From: JAIRNF01 sp031550925
Lineage (GTDB): Bacteria > Bacteroidota > Bacteroidia > Bacteroidales > UBA932
Length of the DNA: 21,435 bases
NCBI GenBank assembly: GCA_031550925.1
Contig: JAVBOE010000111.1
Coordinates: forward strand, 1 to 21,435
Direction: 5' to 3'
A program made the position numbers and the translations under genes. Of this stretch, positions 1-7,392 are shown piece by piece. Position 1 is the stretch's first letter, and the number at the start of each line of letters is the position of its first letter. The notes under the pieces are model-generated. The model was not told the origin of the DNA. It did no database searches and was given only the letters and a program-made list of their open reading frames with translations.

Positions 1-1
1 G

Positions 2-532
2 CATCGTAACGAAAGCCTTAGCGGTGTTGCTATTGCTGCTACAATGGACGGTATTCGCCCATTCCTTATAGAAACACAGGGGTTGGTAAGTACTGCTGCC
101 TATGGAGTACCGCAACGTTCTACAACAGGCTTTGATGTTAGGCGTATGAATATGTTGCTAGTTGTACTTGAAAAAAGAGCCGGTTTTAGATAGGCTGCAA
201 AAGAAGTATTTTTAAATATTGAAGGTGGGTTGAAAGTGGTAGATCCGGCAATAGATTTAGCCGTAGTAAGCGCCGTGCTTTCGTCAAATCTTGATATCGC
301 AATTCCTGCGGGATGTTGCTTCTCTGCCGAAGTCGGACTTACGGGAGAGATTCGCCCTGTGCCTCATATAGACCAGCGCATTGCGGAGGCTGCCCGATTG
401 GGTTTTAAACGAATATTCGTATCGAGCTATAACCATAAGATATCCGCATCGGCATCAAAAGGTATTGAGGTGGTTATGGTTGGCAAGATAGAGGAGCTGA
501 TGTGTAAGCTGTTTGGTAAAGAAAAAGAATAA
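2..532 (+). pseudogene. radA: RadA DNA repair protein, 3' end, interrupted by an in-frame TAG
   Basis: This is the C-terminal part of RadA (Sms), a RecA-like ATPase that helps process recombination intermediates. The N-terminal zinc finger and ATPase core lie outside the window. Reading from base 2 gives the typical Lon-like C-terminal domain, with stretches such as GIRPFLIETQ, RRMNMLLVVLEKRAGFR and, further on, VGLTGEIRPVPHIDQRI. The frame is broken by TAG at 191-193, where relatives usually have leucine in the GFKL(A/G)xK(D/E)VFLNI segment. A single T-to-A change in TTG would explain it. Both sides of the TAG stay in the same frame and are well conserved, so this is a point nonsense change, not a frameshift. 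TAG ends other genes here, such as those at 1031 and 2529, so it is not a sense codon. A recent mutation or a sequencing error are both possible. A restart at TTG 230 would give only a 100-residue fragment. Confidence 0.85.
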
Positions 533-539
533 AAATACT

Positions 540-1031
540 ATGAACGGAGATCCAAAGCTATACGAATTACTAAAACAGCTGAACATTGCATTTGATTACT
601 ACGAACACCCCCCTGTACCTACGGTAGAAGAGGCTAAGAAGTATTGGGCTGATGTTGATGCAACGCATTGCAAAAATTTATTCTTTCGCAATCACAAAGG
701 AAACAAGCATTACCTTGTGGTGCTGGAGCATACTCGCCAAATGGATATCCATAGCATAGAGCTGCTGCTGAAACAGGGTAAGCTGTCTTTTGCTTCGCCT
801 GAACGGCTGATGAAATATCTGGGTGTGCAACCAGGCTCGGTTACACCGCTTGCGCTTATTAACGATACAGAAAATCATGTAAAGCTGTTTCTCGACGAGA
901 ATCTGAAAAATAGCGAGCGTATCAGCTTTCATCCTTGCATAAACACAGCATCAATCGTATTAAAATATAGCGATTTGATGCGCTTTATAGAACATGTGGG
1001 TAATAAGTATGAATTTTTACAGGTGTATTAG
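540..1031 (+). CDS. ProX-type prolyl-tRNA editing protein (YbaK/EbsC-like deacylase)
   Basis: This protein of about 163 residues probably hydrolyses mischarged aminoacyl-tRNAPro (Ala-tRNAPro or a related species) in the cytoplasm, as a free-standing relative of the editing domain of prolyl-tRNA synthetase. Family-type motifs run along the whole length: an N-terminal LYELLKQLNI helix, YYEHPPVPTVEEA, the central CKNLFFRNHKGNKHYLVVL segment with the conserved lysine, LSFASPERLMKYLGVQPGSV, then TPLALINDTE and FHPCINTAS. The length is normal for the PrdX/ProX group. The ATG at 540 is preferred over an upstream in-frame TTG at 513, because it lies directly before the conserved N-terminal helix and just clear of the radA stop at 532. 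It follows radA by 7 bases, so cotranscription is likely, but no functional link is known. Confidence 0.85.
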   Translation: MNGDPKLYELLKQLNIAFDYYEHPPVPTVEEAKKYWADVDATHCKNLFFRNHKGNKHYLVVLEHTRQMDIHSIELLLKQGKLSFASPERLMKYLGVQPGSVTPLALINDTENHVKLFLDENLKNSERISFHPCINTASIVLKYSDLMRFIEHVGNKYEFLQVY

Positions 1032-1101
1032 TGGATTTTAGTGATAAATTAAGCAGTATTTTACTACTTTTACGCTTTAACCAACCCCCAATAGTTAACT
1101 T

Positions 1102-2529
1102 ATGAAAAAAATTATTATTGCAACATTGTTGCTTTTCCTATCAGCAAATGTATTTGCTCAATCGGATGATTGGGCTAGTGTGCGTATTCCGATGACGAAT
1201 TATGCCGAAATTGCCGGATATTCAAACTATAAAACATACGACCTACTTACATTCTCGTATTCTGACGAGTTGCAGGAAACTCATGGAGGCAGATATTCAG
1301 GTCCTCTTTACGATTGGACAAGCAATCCGTCTAATTCTGATTTTAAAATAATATCAGAGCTTAAGTCGTTAAAGATCACTCTCGTTACCTTTGATAAAGG
1401 TGTTGCGGATTTTACGGGAGATGTAAAAGCACAAATAAAAGTTTTTGATAAAGACGGTAAGCAAATTTATAGCGACTTGATTCAGGCTGTTGGTGTTAAG
1501 TTCTCAACCGATAAGTATGCAACAAAAGATGAGCTTAAGGTTGCAGAAAAAGAGCTGTTTAAAGAAGCATATTATAGCGCTGTTCCTGTTTTGCTTCAAT
1601 CGTTCAATAAGGATGTAAAAGATGAAGTGAATACGAAAGGTGAGCCTATGCTTATTGTTAAGAAGGCAAAAGGTTTTCCCGAAGCAGAAAAGATGAATGC
1701 AGAGGTTACTGCCATTCAAAACATAAAAACAGAAGACCCTTATGAGTATAAAAAAGAGCTGGAAGCTCATAAGGATTTTTGGAAAAATGAAATAGCTACT
1801 GTTCAGGGCGATAAAGCATCCCTTCTTAAGGGTGTTGCTTTATACAACTTGGCTTTCTTAGATATTTTTACCGATGATTTTAAGAGCGCAATGAGCTGTA
1901 TGGAACAACTACAATCAACAGAAATCTCGAAAGATGCTAAGGCAAAAATTGGCAGGATATACGAAATCTATCAGAAAAAATTTACACCCGAACCCCCAAT
2001 GGCTCATAGCGATAGCTACACTTCTAAAGTGTCGATAGACCAGCTGCTCTCTAATGCGAAATATTTAGAACTAAATGGAACAATAGAGCTGAAAAACGGA
2101 GAATCGTTATCCGGCAAATGCTTAATTACCCGTAGAAATATGTATGAGAGTGATGGTGGTCAAATTGTTAGCCTGGATAAAGCAGACTACTGGGTATCGC
2201 TTAATGATAGTAAAAAAATAAAACTATCAGAGGTTAAGACAATCACTACAGCAGACGGAGACATATACCAATACAACTCAGGTGAGCTGCTCAAAAGAGT
2301 ATATACTTCTGCAAAAATTGATGTATATAAGCCTGCTTTTCCCGAAGAATCTAAAACTTGCTATTTCCAGAAACCGGGTGGAAAGTTAGAATCGTCGCCC
2401 CTTATTGGCGGAGGAAAATGGCTAAAGAATTTATTTGGAGATTGCCCTGAATTGGTAAGCAAGATTGATTCGAAAGAAATTAAAGACGAGCTGGAAATGG
2501 CACGTTATTATGGCGATAGCTGCAAGTAG
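1102..2529 (+). CDS. Secreted protein of unknown function, 475 residues
   Basis: I do not recognise this family. The protein starts with a clear Sec signal peptide (MKKIIIATLLLFLSANVFAQ), probably cut after the VFA-Q region, so the mature protein should be periplasmic or surface-exposed. There is no lipobox cysteine. The first part (about residues 25-150) looks beta-rich. The middle (about 190-300) is helical and charged; its short segment around ALYNLAFLDIFTDDFKSAMSCMEQL resembles a TPR helix pair. A later part (about 315-420) again looks beta-rich, with ELNGTIELKNGESLSGK. The C-terminal 60 residues contain three cysteines. No catalytic motif is apparent. It stands alone between proX (70-base gap) and a strong terminator, so the context gives little help. 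That it is a real gene is well supported by length, signal peptide and start; its function is unknown. Confidence 0.75.
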   Translation: MKKIIIATLLLFLSANVFAQSDDWASVRIPMTNYAEIAGYSNYKTYDLLTFSYSDELQETHGGRYSGPLYDWTSNPSNSDFKIISELKSLKITLVTFDKGVADFTGDVKAQIKVFDKDGKQIYSDLIQAVGVKFSTDKYATKDELKVAEKELFKEAYYSAVPVLLQSFNKDVKDEVNTKGEPMLIVKKAKGFPEAEKMNAEVTAIQNIKTEDPYEYKKELEAHKDFWKNEIATVQGDKASLLKGVALYNLAFLDIFTDDFKSAMSCMEQLQSTEISKDAKAKIGRIYEIYQKKFTPEPPMAHSDSYTSKVSIDQLLSNAKYLELNGTIELKNGESLSGKCLITRRNMYESDGGQIVSLDKADYWVSLNDSKKIKLSEVKTITTADGDIYQYNSGELLKRVYTSAKIDVYKPAFPEESKTCYFQKPGGKLESSPLIGGGKWLKNLFGDCPELVSKIDSKEIKDELEMARYYGDSCK

Positions 2530-2548
2530 CTTTTTAGTCTCAACTTAA

Positions 2549-2577
2549 GAAAGCCTGTGTATTATACACAGGCTTTC
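2549..2577. terminator. Bidirectional hairpin terminator between the secreted protein and NDH-2
   Basis: A perfect 13-bp stem (2549-2561 with 2565-2577) closes a 3-base loop between two convergent genes. The arms begin with GAAAG and end with CTTTC, so U-rich sequence follows the stem in either direction. It lies 20 bases after the stop of the left gene and 11 bases from the end of the right one, so it probably ends both transcripts. Confidence 0.85.
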
Positions 2578-2587
2578 CTTATTATAG

Positions 2588-3871
2588 CTATTTCGTTCTA
2601 ACTTTTGGCCTTATAATAAGTCGTAACGAGGCATCGTGGAAAAAATATGAGAAGGCCCAGTCTATTACAACTAAAACCCTATTCTTAAAGCCAATGATAG
2701 AGAATAGGTGGATAAAGAGCCACATAAACCATGCAACAAATCCTCCGAAGTGCAGCTTTCCAATATCGGCTACCGCGCGGTTACGACCTACAATAGCCAT
2801 AGTTCCTCTATTCTTGTAGCTGAATGGTTTCAGAAGTTTATTTTTTTGTATTCTATCAAGATTTTTTGCAAGCCTTTTTGCCTGCTGCACAGCTACAGGT
2901 GCCAGCTGCGGATAACCTTTGGGGTATTTAGGTCCAACCTGAAGGGCAATATCTCCAAGTATAAATATATTATTGCTCCCTTCCAGCTTATTGTATTCAT
3001 CAACCTTTAAGCGATTTCCCTTTTGGTATAGCGATTCGTCCAAGCCTTGTACTCGACCGGCTATTACTCCGCTACTCCATATAACAGTGAGGGTTTCTAT
3101 TGTTTGACCGCCTGCAAATTTAAGCGTCTGACCATCGTAATCTGCTACTGTTTTGCCAAGCATAAGCTCTACACCAAGCTGGCTAAGGTACTTTTGTGCC
3201 CGCGCTCCTGCCTTTTCAGACATTGTAGCCAAAAGCCTTTGCTGCCCCTCGATAAGCATAATATGAAAATTTTCGGGCTTAATGCTAGGGTAGTCTCGCT
3301 TTAAAATATAGCGTTTCATTTCGCCTAGAGCACCTGCTACCTCAACGCCTGTAGGGCCACCACCTACTATTGCTACGTTCAGCATTTTCCTGCAATTATC
3401 TTCATTATCGCAGAAGCTGGCGCGTTCAAGCAGCTGTAAAATATGGTTAGGTAGAGCTAGAGCATCTGATACGGATTTCAACCCAAATGCATTTTGCTTT
3501 ACTCCCTCCATACCGAAAAAGTTGCTCTCGGTACCGGTTGATAGTACAAGGTAATCGTAGCCTATATCTCCAACATCGGTTTTTACTACGTTTCTTTCGG
3601 GTTCTACGCCTAGCATATTAGCCATTACAAACTTGTTACGCGGATATGGTTTTATTTCTTTCCTCAGCGGAAACAGTATGGCGCTAGGCTCCAGCTGTGC
3701 TGTGGCAACCTGATAAAATAAGGGGGCAAATTCGTGATAGTTATTTTTATCGATGAGAGTGACGCGAAAACGTTTCTTGCGCAGCTGCTTTGCCATGGTT
3801 AAGCCTGCAAATCCGGCTCCGACAACTACAACATGCGGGTACCTATCTGATTTGATACGACTAGCATTCAT
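2588..3871 (-). CDS. ndh: Type II NADH:quinone oxidoreductase (NDH-2)
   Basis: This 427-residue single-subunit FAD enzyme should pass electrons from NADH to the quinone pool without pumping protons, attached to the inner face of the cytoplasmic membrane. The N-terminal FAD-binding Rossmann motif is GAGFAG at residues 18-23, with an acidic residue after strand 2 (LIDKNNY). The NADH-binding Rossmann motif is GGGPTG at about 170-175. A family-type AxxQQAKRLAKNL stretch lies near residue 330. The C-terminal region (about 365-427) is hydrophobic and amphipathic (WFMWLFIHLFSIIGF, then FKNRVLVVIDW), which fits the usual membrane anchor. The length is typical. It is a single-gene unit, divergent from the bactofilin gene across 280 bases and convergent with the secreted protein. 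I could not find a convincing promoter for it. Confidence 0.93.
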   Translation of the reverse strand: MNASRIKSDRYPHVVVVGAGFAGLTMAKQLRKKRFRVTLIDKNNYHEFAPLFYQVATAQLEPSAILFPLRKEIKPYPRNKFVMANMLGVEPERNVVKTDVGDIGYDYLVLSTGTESNFFGMEGVKQNAFGLKSVSDALALPNHILQLLERASFCDNEDNCRKMLNVAIVGGGPTGVEVAGALGEMKRYILKRDYPSIKPENFHIMLIEGQQRLLATMSEKAGARAQKYLSQLGVELMLGKTVADYDGQTLKFAGGQTIETLTVIWSSGVIAGRVQGLDESLYQKGNRLKVDEYNKLEGSNNIFILGDIALQVGPKYPKGYPQLAPVAVQQAKRLAKNLDRIQKNKLLKPFSYKNRGTMAIVGRNRAVADIGKLHFGGFVAWFMWLFIHLFSIIGFKNRVLVVIDWAFSYFFHDASLRLIIRPKVRTK

Positions 3872-4089
3872 ATCATCTAATGGTATTATTTCGAGTACTT
3901 GAACTTAAAGTATTCTTATCAAAAAGAACAAATAACACCACACAAAGTTGAAGAGTTTATGTTATAAATAGCTTAATTGTTAAAAATAGAATTGTTTAAG
4001 AAAATTATATAATTATCTGTGAATACAATGTTTACATCTAAGAGTTTAACCAGAATCTATTATTTATAACGTTTATAAGTCTTAATTTC

Positions 4090-4121
4090 TTTGTCAAATC
4101 GCATATCATAATGTATATTTG
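4090..4121 (+). promoter_or_regulatory. Housekeeping Bacteroidota promoter of the bactofilin gene
   Basis: TTTG at 4090-4093 and TATATTTG at 4114-4121 are 20 bases apart. This matches the -33 TTTG and -7 TAnnTTTG consensus of the Bacteroidota primary sigma factor. Transcription would start about 7 bases downstream, leaving a short leader before ATG 4152. Confidence 0.75.
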
Positions 4122-4151
4122 TTTTTCACAAGAACACCAAATTATTTTGTC

Positions 4152-4580
4152 ATGTCAAAAGTTAACACCGTAGAACCCACTACCTACAACAACGGTAACA
4201 ATCCTAACATAAACCGTATCTCAAGTGGTACAACAGTAGTAGGTACCATTGATACCAATGGAGATTTACGTATTGATGGACGCGTAGAGGGGAATATCCA
4301 TTCGGCCGGACGAGTTATTATCGGCGAAACTGGATATGTAAAAGGAGATTTGACTTCTAAGATGCTTGATGTAATGGGGCATTTTGAAGGAACCATTATT
4401 GTTTCGGAAACGACTGTACTGAAAGGTTCTGCTACAGTTGTTGGTAGTCTTACTCCAGGAAAGCTGGTTGTAGAAGCCGGAGCCAAGTTTGATGGAACTT
4501 GTATTATGGCTACTAAAGAAGCTGCTAAAACTACTATTGAGCTTAAAAGCGACAAGACTGCTGAAGATAAAATTGCTTAA
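4152..4580 (+). CDS. Bactofilin family cytoskeletal protein
   Basis: Bactofilins polymerise without nucleotide into filaments that organise cell-wall enzymes, cell shape or chromosome position. This 142-residue protein has the diagnostic core: a disordered, Asn-rich N-terminus (to about residue 25), then a right-handed beta-helix with short hydrophobic repeats spaced by glycine. Examples are DLRIDGRVEGNIHSAGRVII, GYVKGDL, DVMGHFEGTI and LVVEAGAKFDGTC. The tail is short, charged and Lys-rich. ATG 4152 is preferred over an in-frame TTG at 4119, because that TTG lies within the -7 element of the likely promoter. No M23 peptidase gene, a frequent bactofilin partner, lies beside it, so its cellular task cannot be read from context. 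Confidence 0.92.
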   Translation: MSKVNTVEPTTYNNGNNPNINRISSGTTVVGTIDTNGDLRIDGRVEGNIHSAGRVIIGETGYVKGDLTSKMLDVMGHFEGTIIVSETTVLKGSATVVGSLTPGKLVVEAGAKFDGTCIMATKEAAKTTIELKSDKTAEDKIA

Positions 4581-4617
4581 TGCGTTTTATAGAAATAGCT
4601 ATCAATACTTGATAACT

Positions 4618-4661
4618 AAACAAAAACAACCATTGAAGTTCGTTAATGGCTGTTTTTGTTT
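4618..4661. terminator. Bidirectional hairpin terminator after the bactofilin gene
   Basis: A 17-bp inverted repeat with one mismatch (4618-4634 with 4645-4661) and a 10-base loop. The outer part is A-rich on the left and T-rich on the right, so U-rich RNA follows the inner stem on either strand. It lies between the bactofilin gene and the convergent small cytosolic protein, and can end both. Confidence 0.8.
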
Positions 4662-4678
4662 TAATATACCTCACTATT

Positions 4679-5191
4679 TCAACCTAAGGTAAACCGCCAA
4701 GCACAAGCACATGTATTATCTGTTATATCCGGATAGCAGCTTACTGTTTCGCACTCAATACGGTCGTCAATTATTTTAGCGAAGAACTCATGCTCTAATA
4801 TACCTACCGATTTACAAGGGTGATATTCCATACCCTTACCCTTTCGTGCTGTTTGTACACGACAATCAACAACTTTATAGATTAAAGAATCAGGTGTTCG
4901 GATAAAATCAACCTTAGGGTTTCCAAGTGCCGAGAAACGTATAGATAGTGCTTTTTCCAGCCCATTTAGCCCCGCGTGTTCGGGCAACTTTAAAAAATTT
5001 TTTATTCGTCTTGCCTCAGTTTCGGAGAAGCGTTGCATAGCATTTCTATCGTGATGCATTGCTTCGTCCATGCCTTCTTTTTGTTCAACCGACTGAAACC
5101 ACACACCATCTATCGCGTAAATATTACGCGCGTATATGGTTACCAGCTCTTGCAGCTCTTCTTTTGATAGCTCCTCTAAATTTATTCTCAT
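4679..5191 (-). CDS. Small cytosolic protein, DUF6125-like, function unknown
   Basis: This 170-residue protein has no signal peptide or membrane segment. The N-terminal half is helical and charged (EELSKEELQELVTIYARNIYAIDGVWF, with a later acidic-basic stretch and EARRIKNFLKL). The C-terminal half carries VDCRVQTARKGKGMEYHPC, then a cysteine-rich end with CETVSCYPD and NTCACAWRF. This resembles the family I know as DUF6125 (related to L-2-amino-thiazoline-4-carboxylate hydrolase-like proteins). I recall the family from memory and could not check it. Six cysteines in the last 65 residues suggest a metal or cofactor site. It starts 12 bases after the nucleoside kinase stop on the same strand, so the two are probably cotranscribed. 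Confidence 0.7.
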   Translation of the reverse strand: MRINLEELSKEELQELVTIYARNIYAIDGVWFQSVEQKEGMDEAMHHDRNAMQRFSETEARRIKNFLKLPEHAGLNGLEKALSIRFSALGNPKVDFIRTPDSLIYKVVDCRVQTARKGKGMEYHPCKSVGILEHEFFAKIIDDRIECETVSCYPDITDNTCACAWRFTLG

Positions 5192-5203
5192 GGTAAACGG
5201 ATG

Positions 5204-6877
5204 TTAGTACTTAAAGCTACTGCCGCCAATAAACTCACGTAATACAGATGTTGGGGGTATGCTCTGCTCGTCTTCTTTGCTAATGGCCTCGAAATAGCCA
5301 AGGAATTTTAAAAGACGAGTAGCCTCTGCATACTCGGGTTCAATAGGTGGAATTTTACGCAATAATGGTTCGGCATAGTTCTTTAAAACGCTAAGCTCGA
5401 ATAGTAACGCCGAGTTGAACATTACATCCGCATTCTCTTGATATGGGAATATGTTTTTATTTTCGCCTTTTCTTACGCTTTGCCAACGCCTGATTGTATC
5501 AAGAGCTGTATATCCACGCGACCAAGAATCGCGAACGATGCGCCGTATTAAACGGTTGTCGGTAGTATGTATGCGGTTATTCTCGTCTATGCTGATAGAT
5601 GTAAGTGCCGATGCGTAAATACGGAACTTATACTTATCGGGAACCAGCTGGGTTAGCTCGGGGTTCAACGCGTGTATGCCTTCTACAACCAGAATATCGT
5701 TTTCGCCCAGCTTTAGCTTTGTACCGTCAAAGTAACGCTTACCGTCAAAGAAATCGAACTTAGGTATTTCTATTTCCTCTCCATTAAGCAAAGATTCAAG
5801 CTGGTGGTTAAAGAAGTTGACATCCAACGCATGTAGATTTTCAAAATCGTAATCGCCGTTTTCATCTTTGGGAGTATTCTCTCTATCAACAAAATAGTTG
5901 TCCAGCTCTAATACAACCGGATTAAGCTTAGCCACCTTCAGCTGTGTAGCTAATCGCTTAGACGTTGTGGTTTTTCCGCTTGAAGAAGGACCCGCAATCA
6001 ATACCAGCTTTATCATTTCGTGCTTATCGTAAATACGATCGGCAATTATAGCATATTTTTTTTCTTGTAACGCCTCTGCTATTTTTATCAGGTCGCCTGT
6101 ATATCCCTGTTGCACTACGCTGTTTAAAGCCCCTAATCCATTGACTCCAAGAATTTTTATCCACTCCTTATATTCTTTAAAAATATCGAACAGCTTTTCT
6201 TGTTCCATAAAATTTTGCAGCTCATTCATGTTATCGGGCTTCGGAAACATAAGCAGTACGCCTGAGTGATAGCGAACTAATCCGAACTTTGTAAGAAATC
6301 CGGTAGAAGGAACCAGCGGTCCGTAAAAGTGATCGGGATAACCATCGAGATAGTAAACCGAAGTATAGAAGCGAGATCGGGTTTTCAATAGTAGAGCCTT
6401 CTCTTCATGATGCTCTTTCCGAAATATTTCAATAGCCTCTGCCGTAGGTGTTTTTTTACGTGTAAAAGGCAGGTTTTGTTTTACCAAATCTCGCATACGT
6501 TCTAAAACATCGTCCACATTGGTTGGTGTAAGCGGATCTTTGTCGTTAGTTATCTCGCAGTATAAGCCATTGGCAATAGAATTTTTTACTCTTAGCTGAT
6601 GGCTAGGTAGTACATCTTTTACGGCTTTTTGTAGCAAAAAAATCAGAGAGCGCTGATAGATTCGCATGCCATCGGGGTGGCTGATATCAATAAACCGAAC
6701 CGTTTTAGGGTTGTATATTTTATATATCAAACTCTTTAGCTGGTTGTCCACCATAACAGCAAGTATAGGTTGCTGTAGCTGTATTTTTTGATCGATAGCT
6801 ACTTCCAGCAAAGATGTTCCTACATTATATTTTTTAATTGTGCCTGTGTTCTCACAGGTTATTTCTACTTGTTCCAT
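5204..6877 (-). CDS. Nucleoside kinase with N-terminal TGS domain (uridine kinase family)
   Basis: This 557-residue protein joins an N-terminal ThrRS-like region to a uridine kinase-like P-loop domain. Residues 1-60 look like a TGS domain (VEITCENTGTIKKYNVGTSL). The following part, to about 280, resembles the second editing-like region of threonyl-tRNA synthetase. A Walker A motif GPSSSGKTTTSKRL lies near residue 295, followed by LELDNYFVDRENTPKDE and VVEGIHALNPEL, typical of uridine/cytidine kinases and phosphoribulokinases. It probably phosphorylates a nucleoside with ATP or GTP; the substrate is not proven. Fusions of this length are common in Bacteroidota and Firmicutes. The ATG at 6877 is chosen because the TGS domain begins there; an upstream in-frame ATG at 6940 would add 21 unrelated residues. 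Confidence 0.85.
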   Translation of the reverse strand: MEQVEITCENTGTIKKYNVGTSLLEVAIDQKIQLQQPILAVMVDNQLKSLIYKIYNPKTVRFIDISHPDGMRIYQRSLIFLLQKAVKDVLPSHQLRVKNSIANGLYCEITNDKDPLTPTNVDDVLERMRDLVKQNLPFTRKKTPTAEAIEIFRKEHHEEKALLLKTRSRFYTSVYYLDGYPDHFYGPLVPSTGFLTKFGLVRYHSGVLLMFPKPDNMNELQNFMEQEKLFDIFKEYKEWIKILGVNGLGALNSVVQQGYTGDLIKIAEALQEKKYAIIADRIYDKHEMIKLVLIAGPSSSGKTTTSKRLATQLKVAKLNPVVLELDNYFVDRENTPKDENGDYDFENLHALDVNFFNHQLESLLNGEEIEIPKFDFFDGKRYFDGTKLKLGENDILVVEGIHALNPELTQLVPDKYKFRIYASALTSISIDENNRIHTTDNRLIRRIVRDSWSRGYTALDTIRRWQSVRKGENKNIFPYQENADVMFNSALLFELSVLKNYAEPLLRKIPPIEPEYAEATRLLKFLGYFEAISKEDEQSIPPTSVLREFIGGSSFKY

Positions 6878-7052
6878 TCTTGAGCTTTCTTTTTTGTAAA
6901 ATGAATAAATGCAAAAAGAAACAACAACCAACTGCGGCACTTGTTGTGCAAAGGTTGATTGAGCCTACAAATTTTCTTAACAAAGATGGCAAGTATATTT
7001 TAATTATCAATATTATTTATTGGTAAATGGAATATAAGCAGAATGATAAATT

Positions 7053-7110
7053 CTGTCATTTCGACCGCAGGGAGAACCGTCAGCTCGGCGAAGCCAAATC
7101 TCCTGAAAAG
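7053..7110. repeat. Probable dispersed intergenic repeat (TGTCATTTCGACCG type)
   Basis: The stretch beginning TGTCATTTCGACCGCAGGGA closely resembles a short intergenic repeat that occurs in many copies in Bacteroidota genomes. Inside it are a small GGC-GAA-GCC hairpin (7087-7095) and an outer GGGAGA/TCTCCT pairing. Only one copy lies in this window, so repetition is inferred from memory of other genomes, not shown here. Confidence 0.5.
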
Positions 7111-7144
7111 TAGTAGTACGTTGAATTAGACAATAGTGCATTTA

Positions 7145-7208
7145 CCCCTAAATCCCCTAAAGGGGACTTTTGGTAGTGCGAGAAAGTCCCCTTTAGGGGA
7201 TATAGGGG
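7145..7208. repeat. Long intergenic palindrome (CCCCTAAAGGGG type)
   Basis: The arms 7145-7170 and 7183-7208 are inverted repeats with 25 of 26 positions matching, around a 12-base loop. Each arm itself contains the palindrome CCCCTAAAGGGG or its complement CCCCTTTAGGGG, so the element can fold at two scales. Such elements are common between genes in Bacteroidota and resemble REP/REPIN sequences. It sits about 120 bases upstream of the ECF-like promoter and is flanked by unrelated AT-rich DNA. Confidence 0.8.
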
Positions 7209-7328
7209 CAGACGTGCTAATTTGAACAGATTTCTTAATCGAAATATTAGAAATGCAGACCAATTATTAGATGTAATATTAAGAATGTCAATATATTATG
7301 ATTTTAATTAAAAATTTTTTAGACGAAG

Positions 7329-7354
7329 TGTAACAAACATAACTATCAGTCGTC
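7329..7354 (+). promoter_or_regulatory. ECF-type promoter of the DUF4252-sigma cluster
   Basis: TGTAAC at 7329-7334 and CGTC at 7351-7354 are 16 bases apart, the spacing and sequence style of promoters read by extracytoplasmic-function sigma factors (AAC in the -35, CGTC in the -10). It lies 38 bases before the first DUF4252 gene, in front of a cluster that encodes an ECF sigma factor, which suggests self-activation. The inverted AGACGA (7321-7326) and TCGTCT (7350-7355) flank it and could mark an operator, or be chance. Confidence 0.6.
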
Positions 7355-7392
7355 TTTAGAGTAAAAGAATCGAACAAATAACACTTAATACT

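Larger units (their letters stand above)
6878..7392. other. 515-bp intergenic region between the nucleoside kinase and the DUF4252 cluster
   Basis: This divergent gap holds the leader and promoter of the leftward nucleoside kinase (no clear consensus seen), a composite repeat at about 7053-7208, and an ECF-like promoter at 7329-7354 for the rightward cluster. A short inverted repeat (CAGAAT 7039-7044 with ATTCTG 7050-7055) sits just left of the repeat. No credible small gene was found. Confidence 0.6.

Noticed and set aside
191..193. TAG as a recoded sense codon in radA
   Set aside because: TAG is used as the normal stop of other genes here, such as those ending at 1031 and 2529, and no read-through signal is visible.
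3872..4089. Promoter for ndh on the minus strand
   Set aside because: No CAAAnnTA with a correctly spaced CAAA was found; the promoter must exist, but I cannot place it.
4184..4555. 123-residue frame antisense to bactofilin
   Set aside because: The plus frame has the bactofilin repeat pattern and a consensus promoter; the antisense product is a Ser/Pro/Thr-rich shadow.
6838..7026. 62-residue plus-strand frame at the start of the nucleoside kinase gene
   Set aside because: It overlaps the kinase N-terminus and has no family resemblance or promoter; most likely chance.
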